Assembly (NCBI RefSeq): GCF_001645385.1
Contig: NZ_LVHI01000037.1
Span: forward strand, 3,588 to 67,587
Length of the DNA stretch: 64,000 nucleotides
Reading direction: 5' to 3'
Origin: Rhodococcoides kyotonense
GTDB taxonomy: Bacteria; Actinomycetota; Actinomycetes; Mycobacteriales; Mycobacteriaceae
Within the stretch, counting starts at the first letter, position 1. Each line of letters starts with the position of its first letter. The notes below the pieces were generated by a model. The model did no database searches and had not been told where the DNA came from. It worked only from the letters and a program-made list of their open reading frames with translations. Positions 51,915-62,334 of the stretch are shown piece by piece. Both the position numbers and the translations under genes were made by a program.

Positions 51915-53267
51915 ATGGCTCGAATGCTCGCTGCCCCACCCGCCGACTCGCTGCTCGACGCCGTGCGCGGCGACGGCGGGATGCCCATCGTCGGACACAC
52001 CCTCGAATACATGAGGGATCCACTCAAGTTGTTCGGAAGTCGCTGGGAGAAATACGGCGACGTGTCGTGGTTGACCATGGCGGGCCAGCGGTGGATCACG
52101 GTTCTCGGGCCCGACGCGTGCCAGGAAGTTCTTCAGAACAAGGACAAGGCATTCGTCAACAGCGACGGGTGGTCGTTGCTGATCGGGCCGTTCTTTCACG
52201 GCGGGCTCATGTTGCTCGACGATGACGAACATCTGCGCCATCGGCGCATCATGCAACAGGCGTTCACCCGGCAGCGTATTGCGAAGTCGGTCGACGCGTT
52301 GAACCCGGTCGTCGCCGAAGGGTTGGACCACTGGGAGCCGGGCACCGACTTCCGTGTCTATCCTGCGCTCAAGGCGTTGACACTGGATGTCGCGACGAGC
52401 ATCTTCATGGGCGGTGCCGAAGGTAGCACGGAAGCCGAAATCGCCACGATCAACGCGAGTTTCGTCGCCTGCGTTCAGGCTGCGACGTCGATCGTCCGAT
52501 ATCGGGTTCCCGGCACCAGGTGGAAGCGAGGTCTCGACGGGCGCAAGGTGCTCGAACAGTTCTTCCGGCGCTACCTTCCGGCGCGACGCGACAACGAGAC
52601 CGACGACCTCTTCTCGGTGTTGTGCCACATCGAATCCGATACCGGGCAACGCTTCACCGACGACGAAGTCATCGACCACATGATCTTCCTGCTCATGGCC
52701 GCACACGACACGTCGACCATCACGCTGTCGACGATGATGCAGTATCTCGGCCAGCATCCGGAGTGGCGCGAACGCTGTCGCGCGGAGGCGCTTGCGCTTC
52801 AAACGAATTCGCCGACGTTGCAGCAGTTGGATGAACTGGTCGACATCGATCTGGTCATGAAGGAGTGTCTGCGGCTCGTGTCGCCGACGCCCGTCGTCGC
52901 GCGCCGCGCAGTGAAAGACACCGTGGTGCAGGGCAAGTACATCCCCGCTGGCACGTACGCGTCCGTGGCGCCGCATTTCACGCACCACATGGCGCAGTAC
53001 TGGCCGGATCCGGAGAAGTTCGACCCGGAACGGTTCTCCACGGAGCGGCGCGAGGACAAGGTGCACCGCTACGCGTGGGAACCGTTCGGCGGCGGGGTCC
53101 ACAAGTGCATCGGCATGTACTTCGCGGGTGCGGAGATCAAGACCATCATGTTCCACCTGTTGAGGCGGTTCGAGTGGAGCGTGGACCCGAGTTACACTGC
53201 GCCACTGAATTTCACGTCGCTGCCCTTCCCCGAGGACGGGCAGCCCGTGAATCTACGACGCCGTTAG
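51915..53267 (+). CDS. Cytochrome P450
   Basis: A 450-residue soluble P450. The I-helix oxygen motif is AAHDTS (about residue 262), the K-helix ExxR is KECLRL (about 317), and the haem loop is FGGGVHKCIGM with the Cys thiolate (about 393). GGGAGG lies 8 nt before ATG 51915. No ferredoxin or reductase is encoded next to it. Substrate unknown; the wording resembles sterol/lipid-acting mycobacterial P450s. Its TAG stop overlaps the convergent hydrolase stop. Confidence 0.94.
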   Translation: MARMLAAPPADSLLDAVRGDGGMPIVGHTLEYMRDPLKLFGSRWEKYGDVSWLTMAGQRWITVLGPDACQEVLQNKDKAFVNSDGWSLLIGPFFHGGLMLLDDDEHLRHRRIMQQAFTRQRIAKSVDALNPVVAEGLDHWEPGTDFRVYPALKALTLDVATSIFMGGAEGSTEAEIATINASFVACVQAATSIVRYRVPGTRWKRGLDGRKVLEQFFRRYLPARRDNETDDLFSVLCHIESDTGQRFTDDEVIDHMIFLLMAAHDTSTITLSTMMQYLGQHPEWRERCRAEALALQTNSPTLQQLDELVDIDLVMKECLRLVSPTPVVARRAVKDTVVQGKYIPAGTYASVAPHFTHHMAQYWPDPEKFDPERFSTERREDKVHRYAWEPFGGGVHKCIGMYFAGAEIKTIMFHLLRRFEWSVDPSYTAPLNFTSLPFPEDGQPVNLRRR

Positions 53268-54127
53268 CCGGTCGCCCTGTCGGTCAGCCAGCGGACGATG
53301 TCGGCGGTGACGTCGTCGCGGTTCGTCTCGTTCAGGATCTCGTGGCGGGCGCCGTCGTAGATCGTGACGGTGACGTCGCTCGAGCCTGCTTCGCGGTAGC
53401 GCGACCCGAGTAACTCGACGAGCTGTCCACCACCGGCGAGCGGATCGTCCGAACCCGACGCGATCAGCAGCGGCAGCTCGGAGCGAACCTCTTCGAGTTT
53501 GTGTGGGTCGGCGAGTTTGTCGGCCTCGGTGAACAATGCCGGGACGGTGGCGGCGGGAAGGTCGAACCCGCACAACGCGTCGGCGACATAGGCGTCCACC
53601 TCCGCCTCGTCGCGCGACAGCCACTCGTACCCGGTGCGGTGCTCGAAGGCGCTGTTGAACACACTCAGATCACCGGCGGGGGCGTCCGCCATGCCTGCTG
53701 CGAGTACATCGATCGCCGACGATCCCGACAGGACCACGCCCGCATACAGGTCGGATCGCTCGACCAGAACGTGCTGCGCCGCAAACGAACCCATCGAATG
53801 CCCGAACAAGAACAGTGGCAGGTCCGGGTAGATCTCCAGCAGGTGTTCGCCGAGCTGCTCGATGTCCGCCCACAGTGCGGGGAACCCCATCGACCCCAGG
53901 TCTCCAGGTGTGTCGGTGATCGACGAACCGTGGCCGCGATGATCTGAGGCGACGACGTGAAATCCCGCATCGTTCAGAGCTTCGGCGAATCGCGCGTAGC
54001 GGCTGCCGTGCTCGGCGAGTCCGTGCGCGATCTGTACGACGCCGATGGGAGTCTTCCGTGTCGGCCAGGTGTAGGTGCTGATCTCCAGCTGGTCCTGCTT
54101 CGAGATGTACGACGACGTATCGGCCAC
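53264..54127 (-). CDS. Alpha/beta hydrolase, monoacylglycerol-lipase-like
   Basis: A 287-residue serine hydrolase. IAHGLAEHGSRYARFA carries the oxyanion loop and SDHRGHGSS follows. LFGHSMGSFAAQ is the nucleophile elbow, and the acid and His lie in ASGSDDPLAGG and DGARHEILNE. It resembles the M. tuberculosis Rv0183 monoglyceride lipase group. GTG 54127 is chosen for its AAGGAG 5-6 nt upstream; the ATG 13 codons earlier has no such site. The signal-less protein is cytosolic or membrane-associated. Confidence 0.9.
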   Translation of the reverse strand: MADTSSYISKQDQLEISTYTWPTRKTPIGVVQIAHGLAEHGSRYARFAEALNDAGFHVVASDHRGHGSSITDTPGDLGSMGFPALWADIEQLGEHLLEIYPDLPLFLFGHSMGSFAAQHVLVERSDLYAGVVLSGSSAIDVLAAGMADAPAGDLSVFNSAFEHRTGYEWLSRDEAEVDAYVADALCGFDLPAATVPALFTEADKLADPHKLEEVRSELPLLIASGSDDPLAGGGQLVELLGSRYREAGSSDVTVTIYDGARHEILNETNRDDVTADIVRWLTDRATG

Positions 54128-54359
54128 GGCTGCTCCTTCGACGCTGAGGGGGTCATCGTCGAACATAGCGCGCGGGAGTGTTGTCCGTATCCCCGCAGGT
54201 GCTCACCATGTTGCCAGGTGCGGCCTGAATTGCTGGCAAAACGACGTGCGGCTGGCGATTCGGTGAGCGTCTACATCAGGCGTCCGGCGAGGCGGCCTCG
54301 GTGCGCGCGGGTGTCACATGCAGCAGAGCGTGTTCCAGGACTGTTCGGTCAGAACGCGA

Positions 54360-54399
54360 CGAAGCCGCCCGTGTACTCGGAAGTACACGGGCGGCTTCG
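54360..54399 (-). terminator. Terminator of Clp ATPase gene
   Basis: An 18-bp perfect stem (54360-54377 with 54382-54399; arms beginning cgaagccgcccgtgtact) with a 4-nt loop lies 7 nt downstream of the Clp gene stop. The remainder of the gap 54128-54359 holds no gene or repeat that I can see. Confidence 0.85.
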
Positions 54400-54406
54400 A
54401 TTGTCA

Positions 54407-56806
<2,400 letters not shown>

Positions 56807-56826
56807 TCGTGTTCCTCCTACGGAAG

Positions 56827-56847
56827 CTTGAGCGTCTTCGACTCAAC
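56827..56847. promoter_or_regulatory. HAIR (HspR) operator upstream of Clp gene
   Basis: CTTGAGC-N7-ACTCAAC matches the HspR consensus CTTGAGT-N7-ACTCAAG at 12 of 14 positions. It lies 21 nt upstream of the Clp ATPase start. In actinobacteria HspR represses dnaK and clpB through this site, so heat-inducible expression is expected. Confidence 0.75.
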
Positions 56848-56954
56848 TAACGTGCTCGACAAGGTATCAATTCCCGCCGACAGAAAAAACTTCTACACGC
56901 CGCGGCCCGTGTGAGAATGGCCCGGTCATCGGAGCATCGACGCGAGGTGGGGAC

Positions 56955-58154
56955 GTGGCGCGAAGCAAGGTCGCGGTTGTCGGGGGTGGAATCATCGGGC
57001 TCGCGGTTGCTCGGGAGCTGATGAGGTCGAGGGGCGTCGAGGTGACCGTCTTCGAGAAGGAGGCCTCCGTCGGAGCGCATCAGACCGGTCACAACAGCGG
57101 CGTCGTGCACGCGGGCCTCTACTACGAGCCGGGCAGCCTGAAGGCAAGGCTGTGCCGCCGCGGCGTTTCACTACTCGAAGATTTCGTCGCGGAGAAGGGC
57201 GTGGCGTTCGACAAGTGCGGCAAGATCGTCGTCGCGCACACCGAGGTCGAATGCCGGCGCCTCGACGCCATCCACGAGCGAGCGCTGGCCAACGGTGTTC
57301 CCGGCGTCAAGCTGATCGAAGCGGAGGACATACGCGCGATCGAACCGCACGCCCGCGGTCGTAAGGCGCTGCATTCCCCGGAAACGGCGATCGTCGACTA
57401 TCCGGGCATGACGCGCGCGCTCGCCGAGGACATCACGGCGTTCGGCGGGCAGATCCGGCTGCGTACCGCAGTGACGGATCTGGCCGAGCGGGCCGCTGGC
57501 GTCGACGTTCAGACCCGCTCTGGTGCAAACCGATTCGACCGGGTCATCGCATGCGCTGGTCTGCAGTCGGACCGCCTCGCCGTGACAGCAGGGGAGTCGT
57601 CGTTTCCGAAGATCGTGCCGTTCTACGGCGATTACTTCCTGCTGTCACCCGAGAAGTCGGCGTTGGTGAACGGGTTGATCTATCCGGTGCCGGACCCGAA
57701 GTACCCGTTCCTCGGCGTGCATGTCAGCAAGACGATTCAGGGCGATGTGACGTTGGGTCCCAATGCTTTTCTGTCGCTCGGTCGCGAATCCTACGACCGT
57801 CGGACGCTGTCGCCGAAGGACGTGGCCGACGCCATCGGCTTCCCCGGGTTCTGGAGATTCGCCGCGCGCAACATCCCAGCCGCAGTACGCGAGACCCGAA
57901 CCGCGCTCAGCACACGGGGTTTTGTCGAGCAAGCGCGTCGATACGTCCCCGCCATCTCCGTCGAGGACGTCCGACGCGGCCCTCGCGGAATTCGTGCGCA
58001 GGCGATGAACCGCGACGGCAGCCTCGAGGACGACTTCGTCATCACCGGTAGCGCGCGGATCCTCCACGTACGCAACGCACCGTCGCCGGGCGCTACCTCG
58101 TCGCTCGCAATCGCCGAGCATGTCGTGCGAGAGGCTTATCGCCGGGGCGAGTGA
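56955..58154 (+). CDS. lhgO: L-2-hydroxyglutarate oxidase
   Basis: A 399-residue FAD-dependent oxidoreductase of the LhgO/DAO family. VAVVGGGIIGLAVARELM is the dinucleotide loop, HQTGHNSGVVHAGLYYEPGS is the diagnostic LhgO block, and YFLLSPEK, YPVPDPKYPFLGVH and LHVRNAPSPGATSSLAI complete it. It oxidises L-2-hydroxyglutarate to 2-oxoglutarate, passing electrons to membrane quinones in E. coli. GTG 56955 is divergent from the Clp gene. Confidence 0.93.
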   Translation: MARSKVAVVGGGIIGLAVARELMRSRGVEVTVFEKEASVGAHQTGHNSGVVHAGLYYEPGSLKARLCRRGVSLLEDFVAEKGVAFDKCGKIVVAHTEVECRRLDAIHERALANGVPGVKLIEAEDIRAIEPHARGRKALHSPETAIVDYPGMTRALAEDITAFGGQIRLRTAVTDLAERAAGVDVQTRSGANRFDRVIACAGLQSDRLAVTAGESSFPKIVPFYGDYFLLSPEKSALVNGLIYPVPDPKYPFLGVHVSKTIQGDVTLGPNAFLSLGRESYDRRTLSPKDVADAIGFPGFWRFAARNIPAAVRETRTALSTRGFVEQARRYVPAISVEDVRRGPRGIRAQAMNRDGSLEDDFVITGSARILHVRNAPSPGATSSLAIAEHVVREAYRRGE

Positions 58155-58158
58155 CCAC

Positions 58159-58240
58159 GGTGGGCATGGTGTACCACTGCTGCCATTCGACGCACGGAAT
58201 CCCGCATTCGACCGACCGTAACTGGTACACCATGCCCACC
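58159..58240. repeat. Long inverted repeat between convergent genes
   Basis: Arms 58159-58176 (ggtgggcatggtgtacca) and 58223-58240 are perfect 18-bp inverted repeats 46 nt apart. The element starts 4 nt after the lhgO stop and ends 2 nt before the SCO6745-type gene's stop. It could act as a bidirectional terminator, or it could be a small MITE/REP-like element with terminal repeats. Confidence 0.85.
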
Positions 58241-58242
58241 CG

Positions 58243-59106
58243 TCAGCGCTTCTTCGTCCCCGGCAGGATGCCCGCGTCGATCACGGCCTTGACGTAGGGC
58301 CGCACACGGATGATCAGGTCCTCGGCATCGGGCACGTCGCGCCAGATGCTCGACGCCAGTGCATCGGTCCTGGCCTCGATGTGTGCATCGAGTGCGACGC
58401 CGTCGTCGGTCAATGCTTCGCCTGCGTCGGTGCGCGTCAGCAGGTTTCGCGTGGCGAGGCGATCGAATGCTGCGTCCCATTCGTCGTCCGACCATTGGCG
58501 AGTCAGCTGGGTGATCCGCTTTCCGAGGACGCGTCGGGCCTTCGGTTCGGGGTGGAAGGCTTCGTGGAAGACGACGGCCTCGGTCGGGTCCAGCTGCGCG
58601 TCGACCAGTGCTGCGATGTGGCCGTCGCCGCGCCACTCCCGGATGACGGTGATCGCGTGCCACAACGCAAGGTGCGGCGCGTCCGGTGCGGTCGCCGAAT
58701 GCCAGGCGGCGGCGAGTGGACGGCCGGCGAACACCGCGGTGTCGCCGATGTGCCTGAGCCGCTTCGCAACCTCGACCAGTTCGGAGTCGCCAGTACGAGA
58801 ACCCAGTGCATCACCGAGGACCGAGTCGAGCATCGCCCACCGTCGATCCGACACCCTGTCCAACCCGGCGCCGACGGCAGCAGGCCATGCTTTCTCGATC
58901 ATGGCGGGGTTGAAGTTGTAGAACGCCGCCGCGACGACACTGGCGACGGTCTCACCCATCGGTGCTGCTCGGGCACCGACGTACCAGGCGTGCCCGTCGA
59001 GTCCCAGTTCGTCACCCGCCTCCCTTACCTGGGGGTTGAAGTAAGCCGACACGTGAAAGGGTTCGAGCGTCGTGTAGGCGGCACGTGCGATCTCAGTCAG
59101 GCTCAT
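58243..59106 (-). CDS. SCO6745-family protein
   Basis: A 287-residue actinobacterial protein. It opens TEIARAAYTTLEPFHVSAYF, then DGHAWYVGARAAPMG, VVAAAFYNFNP and IGDTAVFAGRPLAAAW, the recognisable SCO6745 pattern. The C-terminal part (WDAAFDRLATRNLLTRTDAGEALTDDG) looks like a winged helix. Function unknown. A palindrome (59117-59132) lies just upstream of the start, in the gap before it from the UvrA-like gene. Confidence 0.8.
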   Translation of the reverse strand: MSLTEIARAAYTTLEPFHVSAYFNPQVREAGDELGLDGHAWYVGARAAPMGETVASVVAAAFYNFNPAMIEKAWPAAVGAGLDRVSDRRWAMLDSVLGDALGSRTGDSELVEVAKRLRHIGDTAVFAGRPLAAAWHSATAPDAPHLALWHAITVIREWRGDGHIAALVDAQLDPTEAVVFHEAFHPEPKARRVLGKRITQLTRQWSDDEWDAAFDRLATRNLLTRTDAGEALTDDGVALDAHIEARTDALASSIWRDVPDAEDLIIRVRPYVKAVIDAGILPGTKKR

Positions 59107-59116
59107 GCTGCTCGAA

Positions 59117-59132
59117 CTTACCTGTAGGTAAG
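59117..59132. promoter_or_regulatory. Palindrome upstream of SCO6745-type gene
   Basis: CTTACC-TGTA-GGTAAG is a perfect 6+6 palindrome placed between the UvrA-like gene stop and the start at 59106. It is short but perfectly placed for autoregulation or for a TetR-like repressor. Confidence 0.45.
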
Positions 59133-61400
59133 CTAGCGGCCCAGACTCTTCGCCAAATAGATGCCGGTGTGTGTATCGGACTTCACCAGCGCGTCGACCG
59201 TACCGGTGAACACGATCTCACCTCCGTTGTGTCCGCCGTCGGGCCCGAGGTCGATCACCCAGTCCGCAGCCGCGACGACGTCGAGGTTGTGTTCGATCAC
59301 GATGACGGTGCGACCCTCGTCGACCATCCCGGACAGCAATGCGATCAACTTCGATACGTCCGACGGGTGCAGTCCGGTCGTGGGTTCGTCGAGAACGAGG
59401 ATCGGCGACGACCCCACCAACTCCGTCGCGAGCTTGAGTCGCTGACGCTCGCCACCCGACAGGGACGAAAGGTTCTGTCCGAGAGACAGATACCCGAGTC
59501 CGACGTCGGAGCAGCGATGCAGAATGTCGCGTATTTTCTTGACCTCGAAGAAGTCCTGCGCATCCTCGACGGACATCTCGAAGATGTCTGCGATGCTCAC
59601 GCCGTCGACGGTGTGCTTGATCGCGCCCGACCGAAATCGCCTGCCCTGGCACGTTTCACACATGCTCGTCACGGGATCGGTGAACCCGAGATCGGTGAAG
59701 ATGATGCCGCTGCCCTGGCAATCCGGGCACGCGCCGTCGGAGTTGGGGGAGAACAACGACGCGGGCTGGCCGGTCTTCTTCGCGAAGTATGCGCGGATCG
59801 GATCGAGCAGGCCGGTGTAGGTGGCGGGGGAGGATCGACGGGAGCCGCGGATGGGCGCTTGGTCGATGATGACGGCGTCCTCCGCGACCGAACGTAGGTG
59901 TCCGTGAATCAGACTCGACTTACCCGATCCGGCCACGCCGGTGACTGCAGTCAGGACCCCGAGTGGAATGTCGACGCTGACGTCGCGAAGGTTGTGTGTC
60001 GCCGCGTTCGCGATGGACACGAAACCCCTTGCGGTGCGCGGGGGCTGCGTCGTCGCGCCTTCTCGTCGCAGGGCGATTCCGGTCCGGGTGTCGGCGGACC
60101 GCAGCTCGTCGTACGTTCCCTCGAAGACGACCGTTCCGCCTGCTTTGCCTGCGCCCGGCCCGATTTCGACGATTCGGTCGGCGATGGCCATTACTTCGGG
60201 ATCGTGCTCGACGACCAGGACGGTGTTTCCCTTGTCGCGCAGCGCGAGCAGCATGTCGTTCAGGCGGTGGACGTCGCGCGGGTGAAGGCCTGTGGTGGGT
60301 TCGTCGAACACGTACAGCATGTCGTTGAGCGTCGAGCCGAGGTGACGCACCATCTTGATGCGCTGCGATTCACCACCGGACAGCGACGACGTCGCACGGT
60401 CGAGGCTGAGGTAGCCGAGACCGAGGTCGACGAGGCGGCGTAGCTGCAGCACGATCTCCTGGCGAGGGCCGTCGAGACCCTTCAAGCTCCAGCCGTCGAG
60501 ACGTTCGGCGAGGTCGGACACCTGCATGGCGAACGCGTCGGGAAGCGACAGCCCTTCCAGCGTCGCACTGCGAATGGTGTCGTTGTAGCGGGTGCCGCCG
60601 CACGCGTCGCAGATTCCACGTGTGACGATGCGTTCGAAGGCGGCTTTGGCCTTGCCCTTGAGTGCATCGGCATCCTTCGACAGGTAGCTGCGCCGGAAGC
60701 GAGAGATGATGCCTTCGTAACTCTTCATGACGGCGTCGGGATTCGGAACCGTCACCTCGCCTGGCTGGGCGTCGAAGAACAGGTGACGCTCTCGTGCCGA
60801 ATACTGCTCGATCGGAACGTCGAGGTCGAAGAATCCGGAGTCGGCGAACACGCGGTACGGCCACTTGCCGGGCTCGAGGTCCGGGTGCTTGAACGGCCCC
60901 TCGCGTAACGATTTCGACTCGTCGACCAACTCGGCGAGATCGATCACCTTGGCCTCGCCGAGTCCTTCGCATTCGGGGCACATGCCCGCCGGGTCGTTGA
61001 AGGAGAAGGCGTTGGCGTATCCGATCGACGGTTGCACCCCGCGCGACCACAGCATGCGAAGCCAGTCGCCGATGTCGGTGATGGTGCCGACGGTCGAGCG
61101 TGGGCCACCGAACAAACGCTTCTGGTCGACGATGACGACGGCGGACAGATTGGCGATGAGGTCCGCGTCCGGCCTACCGTACGACGGCAGGAATGTCTGC
61201 GCGAACGCGGTGAACGTCGAGTTGATCTGACGTTGCGCTTCGGCGGCGATCGTGTCGAACACGAGCGAGGACTTACCGGAGCCGGACACTCCGGCGAAGA
61301 CGATCAACGAGTGCTTGGGTAGATCGAGGTCGACGTCGTGGAGATTGTTCTCCCGTGCGCCTCGGACAATGATCGTGGACAGGGTGTCGGTCGTGGTCAT
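59133..61400 (-). CDS. UvrA-like ABC protein lacking UvrB-binding domain (UvrA2/DrrC type)
   Basis: A 755-residue tandem ABC ATPase of the UvrA family. Walker A sites are GVSGSGKSS (about residue 38) and GVAGSGKSS (about 487). Zinc-type pairs are [23 protein letters not shown] and CETCQGRR, and signatures are [10 protein letters not shown] and [10 protein letters not shown]. It is about 200 residues shorter than UvrA, missing the UvrB-interaction region, as in UvrA2 and in self-resistance proteins to DNA-intercalating drugs. So a role in tolerance to DNA-binding toxins is more likely than nucleotide excision repair. A promoter palindrome lies at 61438-61457. Confidence 0.9.
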   Translation of the reverse strand: MTTTDTLSTIIVRGARENNLHDVDLDLPKHSLIVFAGVSGSGKSSLVFDTIAAEAQRQINSTFTAFAQTFLPSYGRPDADLIANLSAVVIVDQKRLFGGPRSTVGTITDIGDWLRMLWSRGVQPSIGYANAFSFNDPAGMCPECEGLGEAKVIDLAELVDESKSLREGPFKHPDLEPGKWPYRVFADSGFFDLDVPIEQYSARERHLFFDAQPGEVTVPNPDAVMKSYEGIISRFRRSYLSKDADALKGKAKAAFERIVTRGICDACGGTRYNDTIRSATLEGLSLPDAFAMQVSDLAERLDGWSLKGLDGPRQEIVLQLRRLVDLGLGYLSLDRATSSLSGGESQRIKMVRHLGSTLNDMLYVFDEPTTGLHPRDVHRLNDMLLALRDKGNTVLVVEHDPEVMAIADRIVEIGPGAGKAGGTVVFEGTYDELRSADTRTGIALRREGATTQPPRTARGFVSIANAATHNLRDVSVDIPLGVLTAVTGVAGSGKSSLIHGHLRSVAEDAVIIDQAPIRGSRRSSPATYTGLLDPIRAYFAKKTGQPASLFSPNSDGACPDCQGSGIIFTDLGFTDPVTSMCETCQGRRFRSGAIKHTVDGVSIADIFEMSVEDAQDFFEVKKIRDILHRCSDVGLGYLSLGQNLSSLSGGERQRLKLATELVGSSPILVLDEPTTGLHPSDVSKLIALLSGMVDEGRTVIVIEHNLDVVAAADWVIDLGPDGGHNGGEIVFTGTVDALVKSDTHTGIYLAKSLGR

Positions 61401-61437
61401 GGACGATGCTCACCTTTCGCCGGACTGTGCCGACGCA

Positions 61438-61457
61438 TCGTACCGTACGGTGTACGA
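61438..61457. promoter_or_regulatory. Palindrome upstream of UvrA2-type gene
   Basis: ACCGTACGGT (61442-61451) is a perfect 10-bp palindrome inside tcgtac/gtacga flanks (61438-61443 and 61452-61457). It lies 38 nt before the UvrA-like start and fits a TetR-type operator, although no tetR gene is adjacent. Confidence 0.5.
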
Positions 61458-61578
61458 AATGTCGCTTGGTAGCAGCTGACAGTCCGAGGATCGGAGTTTC
61501 TGTCGGTACCCCTCGGTATGGTTCGCCCATCATGAGTTATCGCGTCATCTCGGGCGCATTTCCCCTCCGGAGGTTCCG

Positions 61579-62229
61579 TTGACCAATCCTCAGTTGTCTC
61601 TTGTTGCTGCAGTGCTCGATCGCTCGGGTTCGATGCAGTCGATAGCCGACGACACGCGCGGTGGTTTCGACTCGTTCATCGCGAAAGAACTTGCGCAGGA
61701 GGGCGATACCGTCGTCACGCTTGCGCAGTTCGACGATCGGTACGAGGTGGTCTACAGCTCGCGGCCTATCGCCGATGTTCCGCCACTGGTCCTCGAACCC
61801 CGTGGCACCACCGCGTTGTACGACGCCATCGGACGTCTCGTCACCGAGGTCGGCGCCGAACTGTCGGCCCTGCCCGAAGATCAGCGCCCCGGTTCCGTGA
61901 CGGTCCTGGTGATGACGGACGGGCACGAGAACGCCAGCCGCGAATGGACGAATACGGCTGTGCGTGCGCTCATCGAGCAGCAGGAACGTGACTACCAGTG
62001 GGACTTCGTGTTTTTGGGGTCCAACATCGACGCGGTCGACGTCGGCACCGACCTGGGCTTCGCGCCGGACAAGTCGATGACCTATGTGTCGACGACCGTC
62101 GGAGTCACCGCGGCGTTCGACTCGGTCGCCAACTACCAGGACCGCAAACGCGCTGCGATGCGAGTGATGGGCGCGCCTCCCGCGGCGGGCTTTTCCGACG
62201 CAGACCGTCGCGCCGCGCGCGGAGAGTGA
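61579..62229 (+). CDS. VWA domain-containing protein
   Basis: A 216-residue von Willebrand A protein. VLDRSGSMQSI is the DxSxS MIDAS loop, EPRGTTALYDAIG supplies the threonine, and MTDGHENASREW the closing aspartate region. It is a complete MIDAS, so metal-dependent protein binding is expected. TTG 61579 is the start, supported by GGAGG 6 nt upstream. Its stop overlaps the small membrane peptide start (GTGA). Role unknown. Confidence 0.88.
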   Translation: MTNPQLSLVAAVLDRSGSMQSIADDTRGGFDSFIAKELAQEGDTVVTLAQFDDRYEVVYSSRPIADVPPLVLEPRGTTALYDAIGRLVTEVGAELSALPEDQRPGSVTVLVMTDGHENASREWTNTAVRALIEQQERDYQWDFVFLGSNIDAVDVGTDLGFAPDKSMTYVSTTVGVTAAFDSVANYQDRKRAAMRVMGAPPAAGFSDADRRAARGE

Positions 62230-62324
62230 GCAAGAAGGGCGGCAACGATACGGCGGAGGAGATCATCGCGATGATCTTCTTCCTCTGCATCGTTGCCGCA
62301 ATCGTGGGCTGGGCACTGGCGTGA
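62226..62324 (+). CDS. 32-residue single-pass membrane peptide
   Basis: A GTG at 62226 overlaps the VWA stop (GTGA) and opens a 33-codon frame. The polar start MSKKGGNDTAEE is followed by one membrane segment IIAMIFFLCIVAAIVGWALA and then a stop. The overlap and hydrophobic segment make it a credible small gene. It may anchor or signal to the VWA protein, which is inference. Confidence 0.65.
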   Translation: MSKKGGNDTAEEIIAMIFFLCIVAAIVGWALA

Positions 62325-62334
62325 CACGGGCGGG

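Noticed and set aside
54128-54359. A possible small gene in the gap after the hydrolase
   Set aside because: No frame with a ribosome site, hydrophobic segment or recognisable motif was seen; only the Clp terminator follows.
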